DNA of 64,000 bases from Cepaea hortensis (Eukaryota; Mollusca; Gastropoda; Stylommatophora; Helicidae). The position numbers and the translations under genes are program-made. The number at the start of each line of letters is the position of its first letter. Within the stretch, counting starts at the first letter, position 1. Where the stretch lies: the NCBI GenBank assembly GCA_963921405.1, contig OY992879.1, forward strand, positions 113,173,811 to 113,237,810, read 5' to 3'. Shown one piece after another: positions 50,976-63,369 of this stretch. Below the pieces are notes generated by a model. It worked only from the letters and a program-made list of their open reading frames with translations. It searched no databases and was not told the DNA's origin.

Positions 50976-51822
50976 TGTCATGAGATACTGTTATATATCT
51001 CAGTCTGTTCTCATATGATCTGAGTTTAGGCGCTCTAATAAGTTAATGTTCATATAATACCTCATGATCTATGTGGCTCTGGGGTATGTTCCCTGATCAG
51101 CTGAATGGCATGCGCCAATATGACTGCACACACACGTACAGGACAGTATAACTGTAGTAACTCCAGAAATAACTCAGTAGACACGCTGATGGAGTGCACA
51201 GTGATGTATTAAACCACCGATGATATCGGATGACGGTTATGAGCGTGTGTGCAGATCCAGGCTTCAGTCTTTCACTCACATCTTCCACTCCCGCTCCTTA
51301 ATCATAAAACAACTGCCTCTCAGGTTAGAGTGTTGGGCACTAAGCTTACTGCCTGCTACGCTGGTGTGATCATAAACTACGACTGCCTACCTTCAACAGA
51401 AGATTACCACGATCGAGGTCCAACGGCCAATGTTGCCCGCCTGACCATTACTGGATTCATGAGCATCGTTGTGAGACTAATACCTGTATGTGATCGTAGC
51501 GTCAGTGAAGCTACGTGTATCAATTAACAATCGCTGGATGTAGACACTAGCTATCCCATGTGGAGACTGGTGAACTTTGTGATGATAAAAGCTTGTAGTG
51601 TGCGTGTATAATGGTGAAGGACAGCCCCGACCTCCTAACGCTCTGTCAGTTGGCTCACTCCTCCTACTCACGGTTCAGTTGTCAAGCTACGCACTACGAT
51701 GACGTGTCCCTTGTTTCTTACAAGTGCCACAACGTGCGACGTTTATGAATTATTCTATTAATATCTCTTGATGCACCAACTCATCAAATTAACTCTATGC
51801 TACTGTCATTTGCTATATGACA
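50976..51822 (-). repeat. 5' LTR (right copy)
   Basis: Same length as the left copy. Visible differences include CTCATGATC for CTCACGATC and TGATCGTAGCG for TGCTCGTGGCG. Confidence 0.9.
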
Positions 51823-53070
51823 AAGAGCATTCTGACATTCTAGCTTAAAAAAATTAATGGTCCTTTATTATTATACGGAACATACTGTTAATCTCTTTTA
51901 TCCTTATAACCGCATAATATGAGCATGCACTTAAAATATTCTTGTATTATAATTTGACCATCTTTTGGTTTTTAGTCAAGCCACTAATGCGTGTGTGTTA
52001 TTTTCGTAGTAATTTCAATAATTATTTTGTGCATTAATTTTCTAATTTTCTGTGAATATCTTCATATTTTCATGGTTATTTTTGTCATTTCTTCTTATTT
52101 CCAACAGTTTTAAGATGTCTTCCATTACGCCACATCATCTTTACTTTTGGGATTATTTGTTTTTGCAGCCTGGCTGACTGATATCTTCAATACTTCCCAT
52201 TGGTCACTGACATCTTGAAATATCATTTTTAGATAGGGCAATGCATAACATGAGTTAATTTCTTCTACATTGACTATTTCGTTTATCGTCGCACTCGTCA
52301 TTGCACATAGATCAAATTGTGTGTTTCTTGGTGTATAGTTGACATTCTTTAATGTTATATGTATATTGCTTATAATTAATTTATGGTCGTTGTAACAGAG
52401 TGCATTTGGTAGTTTTTCAGACTCTTAAGGCATTTGGAAATCTTCTGTGGAAGAGGATGTTATCAATCTGTTTTCTGACCTTATTGTCATGACTCTTGCA
52501 TATCCATAATCTTCTAGAATTTCGTTGACACTGGAGGGTTTCCAATAATCTTATCATCCTCGGTTTTCCACTGTACAAGTCTGCAACCGCTTTCATTTCT
52601 ATTCACAAGTCCATACTTGCCTACTGTGCACCCATCTTGTTGACTTCCATCTTTAGCATTAAAGTTTCCCATTGTGATATTGAATTCTGAGTATTTAAAC
52701 GTCTCGAAGACATGATCTTATTCTTTATTAAATTCACCAATACTGTCATGACTGCTTTCTGTTATTCAAAGATGTTGAAATCAAAATGTCTAACATTTAA
52801 CATAATCAGTAATATTCTTTTCTGACACAGGTCAATATCCTTTGATAGATTTTGATCTCTCAAGACCCATAATAAGTGCTACACCTCCTGTTCATTTTCT
52901 CCACCAGAATGGACAAAGTTTACTCTTCGGATGTTATCATGTCCGTTCCTTTCCGTCTAGACTCACATATACCTAAAATGTTAATAGTCATTCTTCTCAT
53001 TTCATGCTTCACATTTTTCCGTCCCCAGAGAGAGTTCGAACGTTCCACGTTCTTATTTTAAGTGATGTTA
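51823..53070 (-). mobile_element. RTE-like LINE copy 2, 5' half, right of the LTR element
   Basis: Decayed RT N-terminal and endonuclease sequence on the minus strand. Near 53030-53055 the frames give a TWNVRTLS-like endonuclease start, and 52980-53020 reads MRRMTINILGICE-like. It completes the element at 42130-44386. Confidence 0.65.
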
Positions 53071-53199
53071 ACCTTTTGCATTCACTGGCTTGCTGACGGG
53101 CTGGAGTCACCTGGTGCAGATGACTTTCCCTAACGGGCGAGGCTGCTCCCATGGAGCAACTATTTACGTCGTTTCTTTAATTATCTATGAATTGGCGAA

Positions 53200-55900
53200 A
53201 CATGATGTTTCCATCCATCATGTGCCATGTCGGAAAGCGTGGGCGGTCATGACTCACAATTTCACTCGATCACAAGAGTCGTGGATTAGCTCGGTGTTAT
53301 GGTCTCGACCGTGTCATGTGGCCAAGCCATCCAGGTATTTACTTATCGGTCTTTCCCTTGGTCTGTTCCCTTCGATCTTGCCAGTTGTCACCAAATTCTC
53401 CAGTTCATTTCTTTTCATAACATGTCCAAAATATTTTGATTCTCTATGCCTAAATTCTCTAACCAATTTACGATTTTCATTTGTTTCCTGTAGTACTTGG
53501 TCATTTGTTTTTCTGTCATTCAATGGAACTCTTTGCATTCTCATCAGAAACCACAATTATACAGCCATCAGATGTTTTTCAGCTTGACTGCTCATTGTTC
53601 AAGTTTCACATCCACACAAAAGTACAGGCTCTATGTAGTACCTCGACATTCTTTTTCTCGTTTCAATTGACATCTTTTTATTGGTCATTATGTTTGTCAT
53701 CTTTCAAAAGGCTACGTTCGCCATGGCGATTCTTGTTCTAATCTCTTCAAGGCATCTCCCATCAGATGTTATGACTGTTCCGAGATAATTGTACCGATTC
53801 ACTTGTTGAAGAATATTCCCATTTACATGTATATTACATTGTAGTACTTCTTTCATCCTAGTGACGACCATAATCTGTGTAGTTTTACAATTTAATTCTA
53901 ACCCCAGTTGTTCATTGTGTGCAACAACCGCATTTACTAATTGTTGCAGATCCTGCTCAATGTCTGCAATCAATACTGTAGCATCTGCATATCTAATTGA
54001 TGTTTCGTCCTCCAATGATGATTCCATGTATATCCTCTACATTTCTGAAAATAATTTCACTGTAGAGGGAAAAAAGATCTGGAGACATTACACATCCCTG
54101 TCTCACACCTCTCTTAAAAGGCTAATATTGTCCTACTTCATTATCAATGCTTATGGCAGCTTGTTGTTTCCAATATATGTTATTAATAAGTCTAATGTCT
54201 TTCCCATTAATTTGTAGGTCTGCAAGCATATCTACCATGGTGACATGTCTTACTCTATAGAAAGCCTTTGTGTAGTCAATAAAGCAAAGATGTATATCTT
54301 TGTTTACTTCGATAGAAAGTTAAATAACTGATCGTAGCATATACACAGCATTTACTGTACCCTTGCCTTCTACAAACCCATATTGTTTTCCCCCTAATTC
54401 AGGTTGTATTTTCTTTCTCACTCTTTGCATGATAATTCGTAGCAAAATCTTCGTGATGTGACTCATTATGCTAATTGTTCTCTGTTGATCACATTCAAAG
54501 GCTCCTGATTTCTTTGGGATTACAATAAATACAGAATTACATAATTCAGAAGGTATATCTCTGGTATCATATAATGTGTTCAGCAGTCGGGTGACTTGAT
54601 CAATTCCATATTTGTCTAAAGCTTTAATCATTTCTTTTGTGATGTTATCTGAACCGGGGGTCTTGCCAGCTTTCATAAGTTTAAGAACATTCCGAACCTC
54701 CATCTTGAAAATTGGCGGTCCTTCATTATTAAATCGAGTATCATACTGTTCATCTCTGTTATCATCATAAAGGTTTTTCACATAATCCATGTATAATTCA
54801 TGTATAATCTGATCTTTTTCTATTATGATTTTGCCATCTTTAGTTTTTAGACAGCCTGCTGATGTTTTTGTTCGTTTATTAGTAAGTTCCTGAATTCTTT
54901 TGTGCACTAATTTTTTATTTTGTCTGTTGTGTTGTTTTTCCATTTCTATGCAATTTTTCTCATGCCATGCTTCTTTTGCCTCCTGACATAATATTCTGAC
55001 TTGTCTGTGAATTTCTTCATATTTGGCAGGATTATTTTTGTTGAGTCTTCTTGTTTCTATTATTTGTAAAATTTCTTCAGTCATCCATTTCTCATGACTC
55101 GCCTTCTTTAATTTTGAAATAGTTGTTTCTGCAGCCAAACTGATTGAATTCTTCAACATTTCCCATTGATCATCCACATCCTGGAATATGATCTCTAGAT
55201 CAAACAATACATCAAATCTGTTCTGTACTTCTATGTTGAATTTGTTTTGTATTTCCTTGTCATTTATCAATGTGCACAGATCATATTTAGTGTTTCCTGT
55301 TATATACTTGACTTTCTTAAGCACTACCCTCAATGTACCTGTAAGTAATCTGTGGTCACTATAACAATCAGCACTGAGAACTGTTTTTGCAATTGTTAAC
55401 GCATTTCGAAACCTTTTGCATTGATGTCCCCTATTAAGATGTTTATGTCTTAATTTTTACATCTCTTTAAAGCAGACTCAATGTCATTATAAAATTCCTC
55501 TACAATATCTTCACTGGATTCTCCTGTTGGGGCATATATTTGAGTAACGTTTATGCTAAAAGGCTTGCCGCTTAATTTAACTAGTGGAACTCTGTCTGAC
55601 ACCGCCCAATATCTTTGAACATATTTTCATGTTTGCTGATCCAAGATAATTGCTACCCCTCTCTGTCGATCTTCTCCTCCAGAATAAATAATTTTAAAAT
55701 CTTCATCTATCTTAATGCTGATCCTGTCCATCTCGTTTCGCACATCCCTAAAATATAAATTTTCTCTCTTTCTATTTATTTTTTGATGTTATCTAATTTC
55801 TCCTCGTCGTTTAACGCCCTAACATTCCATGTTGCTAATTTTAATGTCACTTTCCTTGTCTTGCAGTAATCTGTAATTAGGCGAATCATAATGAACTAGG
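53200..55900 (-). mobile_element. RTE-like LINE copy 1, nearly full-length ORF2, inactive
   Basis: On the minus strand, 55800-55860 gives LATWNVRALNDEEKLDN, the start of the endonuclease; 55334-55790 is decayed endonuclease. 54320-55333 is an open 337-residue frame with the RT start (VLKLMKAGKTPGSDNITKEM and a KKSG block). Around 54240-54310 the frame gives CFIDYTKAF. 53704-54027 has IRYADATVLIADI (catalytic YADD changed to YADA) and NRYNYLGTVI. 53314-53556 has the tail KYFGHVMKRNELENLVTTGK. Many breaks make it inactive. Confidence 0.85.
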
Positions 55901-56416
55901 CACTATTAAAGAAGGTAGTTTGCCGTTGCTTTCCTTCCTTAGCAATGACCATACTGGTCGGTGACGCCAGCAATTGTCTCTTGAAAGAGATTTGTTGCCT
56001 ACCGTCGCGAAACTGAGAACATAACTAACAACTATCTGTCGGCTGCCCTCTAAGTTTCATCCACCACCTGCCTTCCTTGGCTTCTTGTGAACACTTCCAA
56101 TAAACGAATACGAAATAAGACCACATAATCCACACGAAAACACTAAAAACAGCGTCTCTCGAAGAATGAGCGTTACGTCACCGCCAGTTTTACCGGGAGA
56201 ATGAAATTATGTTTTAGGGATCTGTAAAGAAAATTGTTTGCCATTGCTTTCCTTCTTAGAAGTGGCTATACTAGGCGATGCCTGTAGTCATTGTCTCCAA
56301 AATGATATCATTTTCCTACGTCGTTAACAAAACATACAGACACAATGTGGTAAAATGCTTTAGCTAATGCTTATTGTAGCCTGAGAATAAAAACTTTTAG
56401 TTCCAAGTGTGGTGGC
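55901..56416. repeat. repeat-derived spacer with the SINE-like core motif
   Basis: GTAGTTTGCCGTTGCTTTCC (55917) and TTGTTTGCCATTGCTTTCCT (56230) resemble the central block of SINEs S1-S9. They lie in what is probably the 5' UTR of LINE copy 1. No gene is seen. Confidence 0.5.
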
Positions 56417-56700
56417 TTGCATTATTCTAAAGGACAAATGTCAAGAGCTGATATGATGCCTGTTGCCACTTGTGTGGGCGACGAGGTAGATTATGACAAA
56501 GCTGGCGTGATGAAGGCAGTCTGCAATGTCCAGTACATCAAACAATGGGCCCACAGCAGAGGGTCTGGACTACATTTAACCCGTGGAGGAATATGCAGGT
56601 GGGCATTCAGTCAGGCTGCCACTGGTGCCACCAGCTTGGACACTCATCATTGGCTACTGAAGAAGGGGATGGAGCATGTATAGGAATGTCACCAGTACAA
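56417..56700 (+). mobile_element. I-like LINE 3' fragment
   Basis: AFSQAATGATSLDTHHWLLKKGMEHV aligns with the C-terminal frame at 16040-16130 (QIATGTISVGTLRWLLRMGTER). The tail microsatellite is missing. Confidence 0.65.
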
Positions 56701-56859
56701 TACTGTTGATTATTGATGTTATTGTCCACATGTAAATTAATATTTTGAACTAGTTGAAAATGAGTGTTATCATTCTGGTAAGTTCTTATGCAATGATGTG
56801 CATATTTAGCATGGACAAGATAGATTTTATTTGAGCACTTATTATTATGCGTGTTAATA

Positions 56860-57930
56860 TGTTTCCACAGAAAGAGACTTACGTACTGGTGCTCTAGTGT
56901 ACAGAGACCCAATCGGTGCAATGCTTTGATGCTCGGCAACGTCCACGTGACAGTGTTTACTTAAACAAGCGCTCTACTCCTTATCCAAGCCCAATGTGCA
57001 GCACATTTTCTTATATAAGCAAATCATATAGATCATTTGATGTGGGTTTATTACGTTGTTTTCCAGCTTTGCTTTTGAATTAAGCATAACACATTGTTAC
57101 ATTATACTACATTTGCCTGTCAGCATAAGTTATTTAAGTTGTTATGTGTTTATTACTTTTTATTTATTTATTTATTTCTAGTACTATTTTCAAGTAACTA
57201 TATTTTGTTTTTCAGTCTTATTTTAATGTTAGTTCATAATGTCAGTATCGTACTGTCAAAATAAGTTGGTTACTTTAATTTATATGTGCTTTGTTTATCA
57301 TTGAATCACACCCATTGTTGTACTTGTAAAGCGATAGGATGTAACACAAGAAATAAAAACAATGTATATTTTTACAAAGTTAACGAAGAAAGAATGTTTA
57401 TCTGTTTCAGTGCAGCTGTATCTGTTACACAAGTTTTCACACTTAACAGTTTGACATGTGAACGTTTTACTGTATGTAACAGGGTTAAATAATTACACAG
57501 GTTATGGTCATATTTTTGACATGAAGATGTTCGTGATGTAAATGATGTCATTCGGACACAGAAGATGCTATAATTGTTGCACTGTTGTATTGTACATGTG
57601 CAGTCATTCATGCAGCTGTGACAGGCATACGTATTCTTGGGCTTAGTTAATGACTGCGTGAGCTATGAGTTGTGTCGTCTTGAACATGTTCATTTCATTT
57701 GTTTTAAAGAGAGGGCAAGCAATATTATGACTATTTGAATAATATTACTGGTTTTCCTGTGCCACTATTTAAATATATAATAAATAATTTCAAACATGAA
57801 CAAGCAAGGATCGTGTTGGCACAGTTTACTTAACATCAAAGCTGCTTACAAGACCTTATAATTGTAAAATTGAATTTGTAACAAGGATGATGCTAGTACG
57901 TTCTAATAAAAGTTTTTTACTGAGCAATTT
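56860..57930 (+). other. low-repeat segment, candidate terminal 3' UTR exon
   Basis: ATATGTTTCCACAG|AAAGAG at 56858-56872 looks like a good acceptor. It is followed by about 1 kb with no repeat hallmarks and AATAAA at 57905. It could be the last, untranslated exon joined to the donor at 41989, but this is only a guess from position and signals. Confidence 0.3.
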
Positions 57931-59484
57931 TCATAGCTGATTACTTTAATGACTACACCAGTGTATGCAGGTTGATGTGACATTTTGTTGTATGTATCGT
58001 GTTGAATCGATGTGTATCTTATTGGGTAACACTTACTTTACACGATTACATATTCCAATAACGAACAAACATACTCTTCACCAGAAAAGTATGGCAAGAA
58101 TAATAGATTCTAAAATTATAGGACATCAATTTCTGTTTCGCCGTCTTTATTGAACATTATTCGTTAAGAAAACAATTTAAGCCATTAAAAATAGCTGGGT
58201 ATTTGATTTTTAGAAGTTCTATCTTTTCATCTATTTCATGGGTATTTCTTTGAGTTTTGGTGATATTCTCTCAATTTCAGAGCAACTGTATTAAAGTATG
58301 TCATTTGTTCACACTATTTGTCTAACAAGTCAAAGCAACTGGTGAGAGTTCATTAATAGCATGACAGCTACTCTGACTGAAACTTACCTACTCGAGTCTT
58401 TCAAGATAGGCAAAATTTATGAAAACCATCCCATTTATATATACTAGAAAATGTGGTCTATACAAACATAATCTGAACAGAACTGAGCATTGTAGAAATA
58501 CACATGCTCAAATGTCATCACTGCGGGGCATCACATAACCAGCTCATGATTTCAGATTCAAATTACGCCATCTTTGTTATTTATGATCAATATATTTCCT
58601 GGGCATTCAGCAAATTGATACGTCTGTGTTTTACTTTGGCTGAGAAGAGCAATAATCTGGCCCATAGTAAGAAAGTATTCACTTTTCAACACAATATAAC
58701 TTTCATGAGCAACTGTATTTGTGTGTTGCTTTAAAATATGCACATAAGAGACTATGAAGAGCAAAAACACAACTCATAAAGTATATTACATATACACAGT
58801 GGCAGGGATAGTATAAGGACATTATGGTGAATAGTTAAACTATTCAATTAGTTTCTGGGTAATGCAACGCTGGTATCCTCAGAGACAATATGGAATGTAT
58901 TTGATGGCAAGACGATCGGGCTGGTGAAAAGAGCGGGTCATTCTGATGATATTGTTGACAAGGTCTTGGTATCTCGTACTTTGCGTAAGTTGCTAATGGG
59001 TACAAGTGTGTGCCATAATCTAGTTGAGAAAAGTAGGGCTTCGGGGCACTTAGAGAATGTACACACTGTTTAGCATAATGTACATTTTGATGATGCAGTC
59101 AGCAAAACAAGGTACCATAACAAGCTCTTTGCAATATGAACATGGATTGAACACATCGACCGTGACGGAATTGATACGATTTAAGAAGCGAGGCTCATGA
59201 GCTGACAGCTATTAAAATCTGATACAGGTCCAGGATGAATAACAGCTCACAATCCTAGTGCATTAAGTCACTGAAGCATGCACGTGACATGTTATAACTA
59301 GGGCTGCGGAAGTTAACGATTGATTAATAGTTAATTTTTCAACAGTTAACTATTAAATTTAAATTAATCATTTGCAGCAATAGTTATAACATTTTAAGAT
59401 ATTTGGCAAACCTGGTCAAAGGCACACCATGACATGTATACTGGCTATATTTAATCAGTTCGCGCGCGCGAGAGAGAGAGATAG

Positions 59485-59533
<49 letters not shown>

Positions 59534-60717
59534 TGGGGGGGGGGGAGATGCCCTGTTGTCTGTGAAATGTTTTACGAGTAAACACACACGTAACATCTGT
59601 TTTTCATCCGTATTATGGAATGCAACATTTCAAAATTGATTTCTCAAAATGGGCAGCTTTGTGCCAGAACTGAACCAGATACCTTCGGTGTACTAGGTGG
59701 GCACTAACACCTCTAAACCAAGTCTCATCAGACGGTAACCATATGTGGTGGTTGGCGGTGTGACTCCGTAATTACTATCCTGGTCTGCTATCAAACTTCT
59801 CCCAATCCTGTCCTATTAGAGGTATACACAATGGCAATTAGTGAATAGCTTGATGGGAGGGGAGGAACACTGTCATTAGCTGAAGATATTTTATTGTGAC
59901 GACAGAGGACAGACGAGAACCATATCACCAGTGCAGTGAGTGAACAAACACCATGAGTGGCTCAATAAAAAAAAAACTGAAGTATCCATCTACGAGTTTA
60001 CGCCCTGCCAGACGGTAACTTACGATAATTAATGAAACATCAACAAAACGCTCAAAAGGGTAAAGGGTTACACCAATCCAACAGAATCCAATCGAATAGA
60101 AGCAACAAGTTAACGGTGATCGAGAACTCGAAGCCGGTGTGCATCATGTTGAAGGTTCTAGTATTTATTTACCTATGTCCAAGCTTGTAACACATTTATA
60201 ATATAAATGATAATTACAATGTGATGCTACCGTGCCTTTTATGGCCAGGCGGGACGGTAATGAAACTTTTACATATTATTAATATACTGTTGAACATAGT
60301 AGATACTTGCAACTCTAATGTCCTGGTACTTCTGTCCTTCACCAATCAGCCTCCGCGTCACCTTGTCCTAACTTCCTAAATTGCATTCTGATACGGTTGT
60401 ATCTGTCCGTCGTTTTCGGGCTTATCTAAATCATATCTGAATAATATCGCCCTTCCATTCAATATGTAATATCTATCTTTGCGTTGTTGTGCCAGTTTCT
60501 AATGTATCTTATTTCTGAGAATCGAATCCTGCTACCTCTTCTAGCAAGATCTGACTGTTTGTTGTTGTTGTCAACTCTATGACATTTTTTTCCTTTTTAC
60601 GTCAGTTTCTTAGTTTATCGTAAATGTTGGTTCGCGATTTTCTCTCCAACCCTATTTACGTCATTTCTCCCGCTCTGCTATTTGGCACGCCCACCAGATC
60701 AATGTTCTGTAATATTC
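57931..60717. other. intergenic stretch without recognised genes
   Basis: AT-rich, with a GATA/GA microsatellite at 59469-59545 and short low-complexity runs. Open frames are short and unsupported. Confidence 0.6.
59469..59545. repeat. (GAGA/GATA)n microsatellite with a poly-G run
   Basis: CGCGCGCG, then GA/GATA units, then GGGGGGGGGG. Confidence 0.9.
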
Positions 60718-60827
60718 ACTATGTGGTTGTTTCGGGATTTGAAATTTAAATATTGAGCACAACCCACTACTGGCAACGCCGATCGCATTCTGGTATGAAC
60801 CTAAGGCCTATCCACGTCAATATGGAA

Positions 60828-60872
60828 GCACTATACTCGAGTTTCGCCCTCGTTTGAGCTCGTCAGTAGTGC
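60828..60872 (-). ncRNA. hammerhead ribozyme, unit 1
   Basis: On the minus strand: stem I GCACTA/TAGTGC, CTGACGA, stem II GCTC/GGGC, GAAA, stem III ACTC/GAGT, cleavage after GTA (between 60834 and 60833 on the minus strand). The core is complete. Confidence 0.88.
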
Positions 60873-61228
60873 ATATCCCTGACCGGATCCGGGACAGTCC
60901 CGGATCACGCGTGTGAAGCGGGTGTGTAACCACGCGACACACACCGGACACACCAAATTATCACAACAGAATACCACAACGCTACCCATCGCAGGCCATG
61001 CTCAAGACTGCCCAATCGCCGCGACCGACGTCCGTCAATCGATGGGACCCGAACGATCAGGACCTCTCACTGGCAAGGAACACCAGGCCTCCTAAATCCA
61101 GTGAGCAATAATCAATTGACTATGTGGTTGTTTCGGGATTTGAAATTTAAATATTGAGCACAACCCACTACTGGCAACGCCGATCGCATTCTGGTATGAA
61201 CCTAAGGCCTATCCACGTCAATATGGAA

Positions 61229-61273
61229 GCACTATACTCGAGTTTCGCCCTCGTTTGAGCTCGTCAGTAGTGC
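61229..61273 (-). ncRNA. hammerhead ribozyme, unit 2
   Basis: Identical to the motif 401 bp upstream; all core and stem positions are kept. Confidence 0.88.
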
Positions 61274-61755
61274 ATATCCCTGACCGGATCCGGGACAGTC
61301 CCGGATCACGCGTGTGAAGCGGGTGTGTAACCACGCGACACACACCGGACACACCAAATTATCACAACAGAATACCACAACGCTACCCATCGCAGGCCAT
61401 GCTCAAGACTGCCCAATCGCCGCGACCGACGTCCGTCAATCGATGGGACCCGAACGATCAGGACCTCTCACTGGCAAGGAACACCAGGCCTCCTAAATCC
61501 AGTGAGCAATAATCAACTTTTAACTTTTAACGCGTTATTAATCTCTCTAGATGTTAATACTGATTTAATGCCGTTGAAAGCATTGGCCATTCCTATTCTC
61601 TTTTTGTCTGCAGATTATTGTTTTTGTTTCCATGAAATACGACCTATTTGTCTGTATATCCACATCTCCAGGGCTTCTATGTAATATGTTTAATACTGCT
61701 TTGTGATCATAGCCATCATCAGGTGTCATTTCCGTAGTTAAGGTATGCTCTAACC

Positions 61756-62155
61756 CAATGGTTCTCAACCGGTGGGGAATTCCCCCCCCCCCCCAGGGGG
61801 GAATTTTAGGGTTTCTAGGGGGGGGGGGGGGAATTAAGATTGTTTCAAGATTGCGTTAATACAAGAACCGATTGCGTGATACTGTTTTTCCCTTCATACT
61901 TTACGGTTCTGTACGTCTCACCCTTCTAAAATTCATTTTATAAAGTAAGTAGACCCACAGATCAAGTTTTATGTGGACGTTTAGACTTGTTTTAGTATGT
62001 GCTATTACATTTAGCTTCCATTTTTACGCATACTGTGTAAAAAAAAGGGTGGGGGGATTTTTAGGAAGGAAATACGAAGGGAGGGGGGGGGGGGAATGAC
62101 ATTCTGAAAATATGGTGAAAGAGGGGCACGGGCCAAAAAAGGTTAAGAACTACTG
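61756..62155. mobile_element. 400-bp hAT-like non-autonomous element
   Basis: Flanked by the 8-bp duplication CTCTAACC (61748-61755 and 62156-62163). The ends are CAATGGTTCTCAACC and GGTTAAGAACTACTG, an imperfect terminal inverted repeat of hAT type. The inside is G- and C-run rich with no transposase. Confidence 0.82.
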
Positions 62156-62243
62156 CTCTAACCGATCTCCAACACTCTCTACCTTGTCTTCACTATGTAC
62201 GCCTAAGATTGAACTTGTATTACATCTCTTGATTTGTCTAGCA

Positions 62244-63180
62244 CAGTGGTTCTCAACCTTATTTGGCCCATGCATCTTTCACCATATGTTCAGAATGTCA
62301 CCCCCCCCCCCCCCCTCTTTCGTATTTCCTCCCTATAAATCCCCCCCCCCATCTACACAGTAAACGTAAATCAATCAATCAATCAGGTGCCGTCTCCGCA
62401 ATGAAGGTTGGCTGCAGTGGATCTCCAACACTGTCTGTCTCTTGCTTTAACTGTACATTCTGACAGGCTGATGTTCGTCCATCTCTTGATGTTATCCTCC
62501 CACTTGTATCGTTGCCTACCTCTTGCTCGCTTGCCCTCCACCTTGCCTTCCAGTATGGTTTTTATAAGAGTATCCTGTCTTTTAATGTGGCCAAAATATT
62601 TCACTTGTCTCCTCTTTATTTCTTTCATCAACTCTCTCTTCATTCCCAGTTTTTATAGAACCTCTGCAGATTATTGTTTTTGTTTCCATGAAATACGACC
62701 TATTTGTCTGTATATCCACATCTCCAGGGCTTCTATGCGACTTTCTAGTTGCTTGTTTAATGTCCAGGCTTCCGAATCATATATTAGCGTTGAATATACG
62801 TAGCATTTGACAATTCTCATTTTTAACGCGTTGTTAATCTCTCTAGATGTTAATACTAATTTAATGCCGTTGAAAGCATTGGCCATTCCTATTCTCTTTT
62901 TGTCGTCAGCTCTTATTACCAGTATATTTAATAACACATCATAGAACAAGTCTAGAAGTCTACATGAAACGTGATTTGGGGGTATACTTACGTTATAAAA
63001 CGAATTCCAGAAGGGCGAGAAGTACAGAACCGTAAAGTATGGAGGGAAAAGCAATATCAAGTAATCGGTAATTGTATTAACGCGATCTTGAAATAATCTT
63101 AACATATTCCCCACCCCCCGGAAACCCTAAAATGCCGCTTGGGTGGGGGGGGGGGATTCCCCACCTGTTGAGAACCACCG
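62244..63180. mobile_element. 937-bp hAT-like element with a LINE insert
   Basis: Flanked by the 8-bp duplication GTCTAGCA (62236-62243 and 63181-63188). The ends are CAGTGGTTCTCAACC and GTTGAGAACCACCG. Inside, 62383-62643 (minus) codes for a LINE tail (RRQVKYFGHIKRQDTLIKTI, then CTVKARDRQCWRS) and 62671-62950 for a thumb (IVKCYVYSTLIYDSEAWTLN). Confidence 0.82.
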
Positions 63181-63369
63181 GTCTAGCACAGTCTAGTGTT
63201 GTCTTCTGGTTACTTCGATCAAGGTTTCTGTAGTAATGCATCGTTTATTGTTTCCTCCTGCTATGACAAACTATTCGTCTGATAACTATAGAGACGTTCA
63301 TTTGAAACCCGTTTCAATGGCTTTATTACAAACGCATGAATGAAACATTAACAGGTGTCGTAGAAGCTT

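Larger units (their letters stand above)
44387..51822 (-). mobile_element. LTR retrotransposon with 847-bp LTRs, reverse transcriptase core lost
   Basis: Two 847-bp direct repeats (44387-45233 and 50976-51822), both TGTCATGAG...TATATGACA, differ at roughly eight positions. AAGAG flanks both sides. The interior on the minus strand has a long leader, gag, a zinc knuckle/protease frame, a linker and an RNase H remnant. RT and integrase are not found. It splits LINE copy 2. The young LTRs and the missing RT suggest movement with borrowed enzymes or a recent deletion. Confidence 0.9.
60718..61516 (-). mobile_element. head-to-tail dimer of a 401-bp hammerhead-ribozyme unit (retrozyme-like)
   Basis: Two units with a 401-bp period (landmark TGTGGTTGTTTCGGG at 60722 and 61123) read the same throughout. 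Each carries a hammerhead ribozyme on the minus strand. Cleavage at both sites would release exactly a 401-nt unit RNA. The same unit (402 bp, several per cent different) forms the foldback at 31038-31788. No protein is coded; the 60-residue open frames are identical by duplication and lack any domain. Direct dimers, absence of coding and short-stem-III hammerheads fit the animal retrozymes described in the literature. Confidence 0.88.
61517..63300 (-). mobile_element. LINE remnant carrying two nested hAT-like elements
   Basis: Host sequence lies at 61517-61747, 62164-62243 and 63189-63300. The first part repeats text found inside the second hAT element: 61514-61609 equals about 62818-62912, and 61607-61680 equals about 62664-62738. 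Both derive from the thumb region of an RTE-like LINE on the minus strand, in a different order. Confidence 0.6.

Noticed and set aside
60913..61496. Two identical 60-residue open frames, and the similar one at 31198-31437, as a small gene family
   Set aside because: They sit inside the hammerhead units, are duplicated with them, run antisense to the ribozyme strand, and show no domain or start context.
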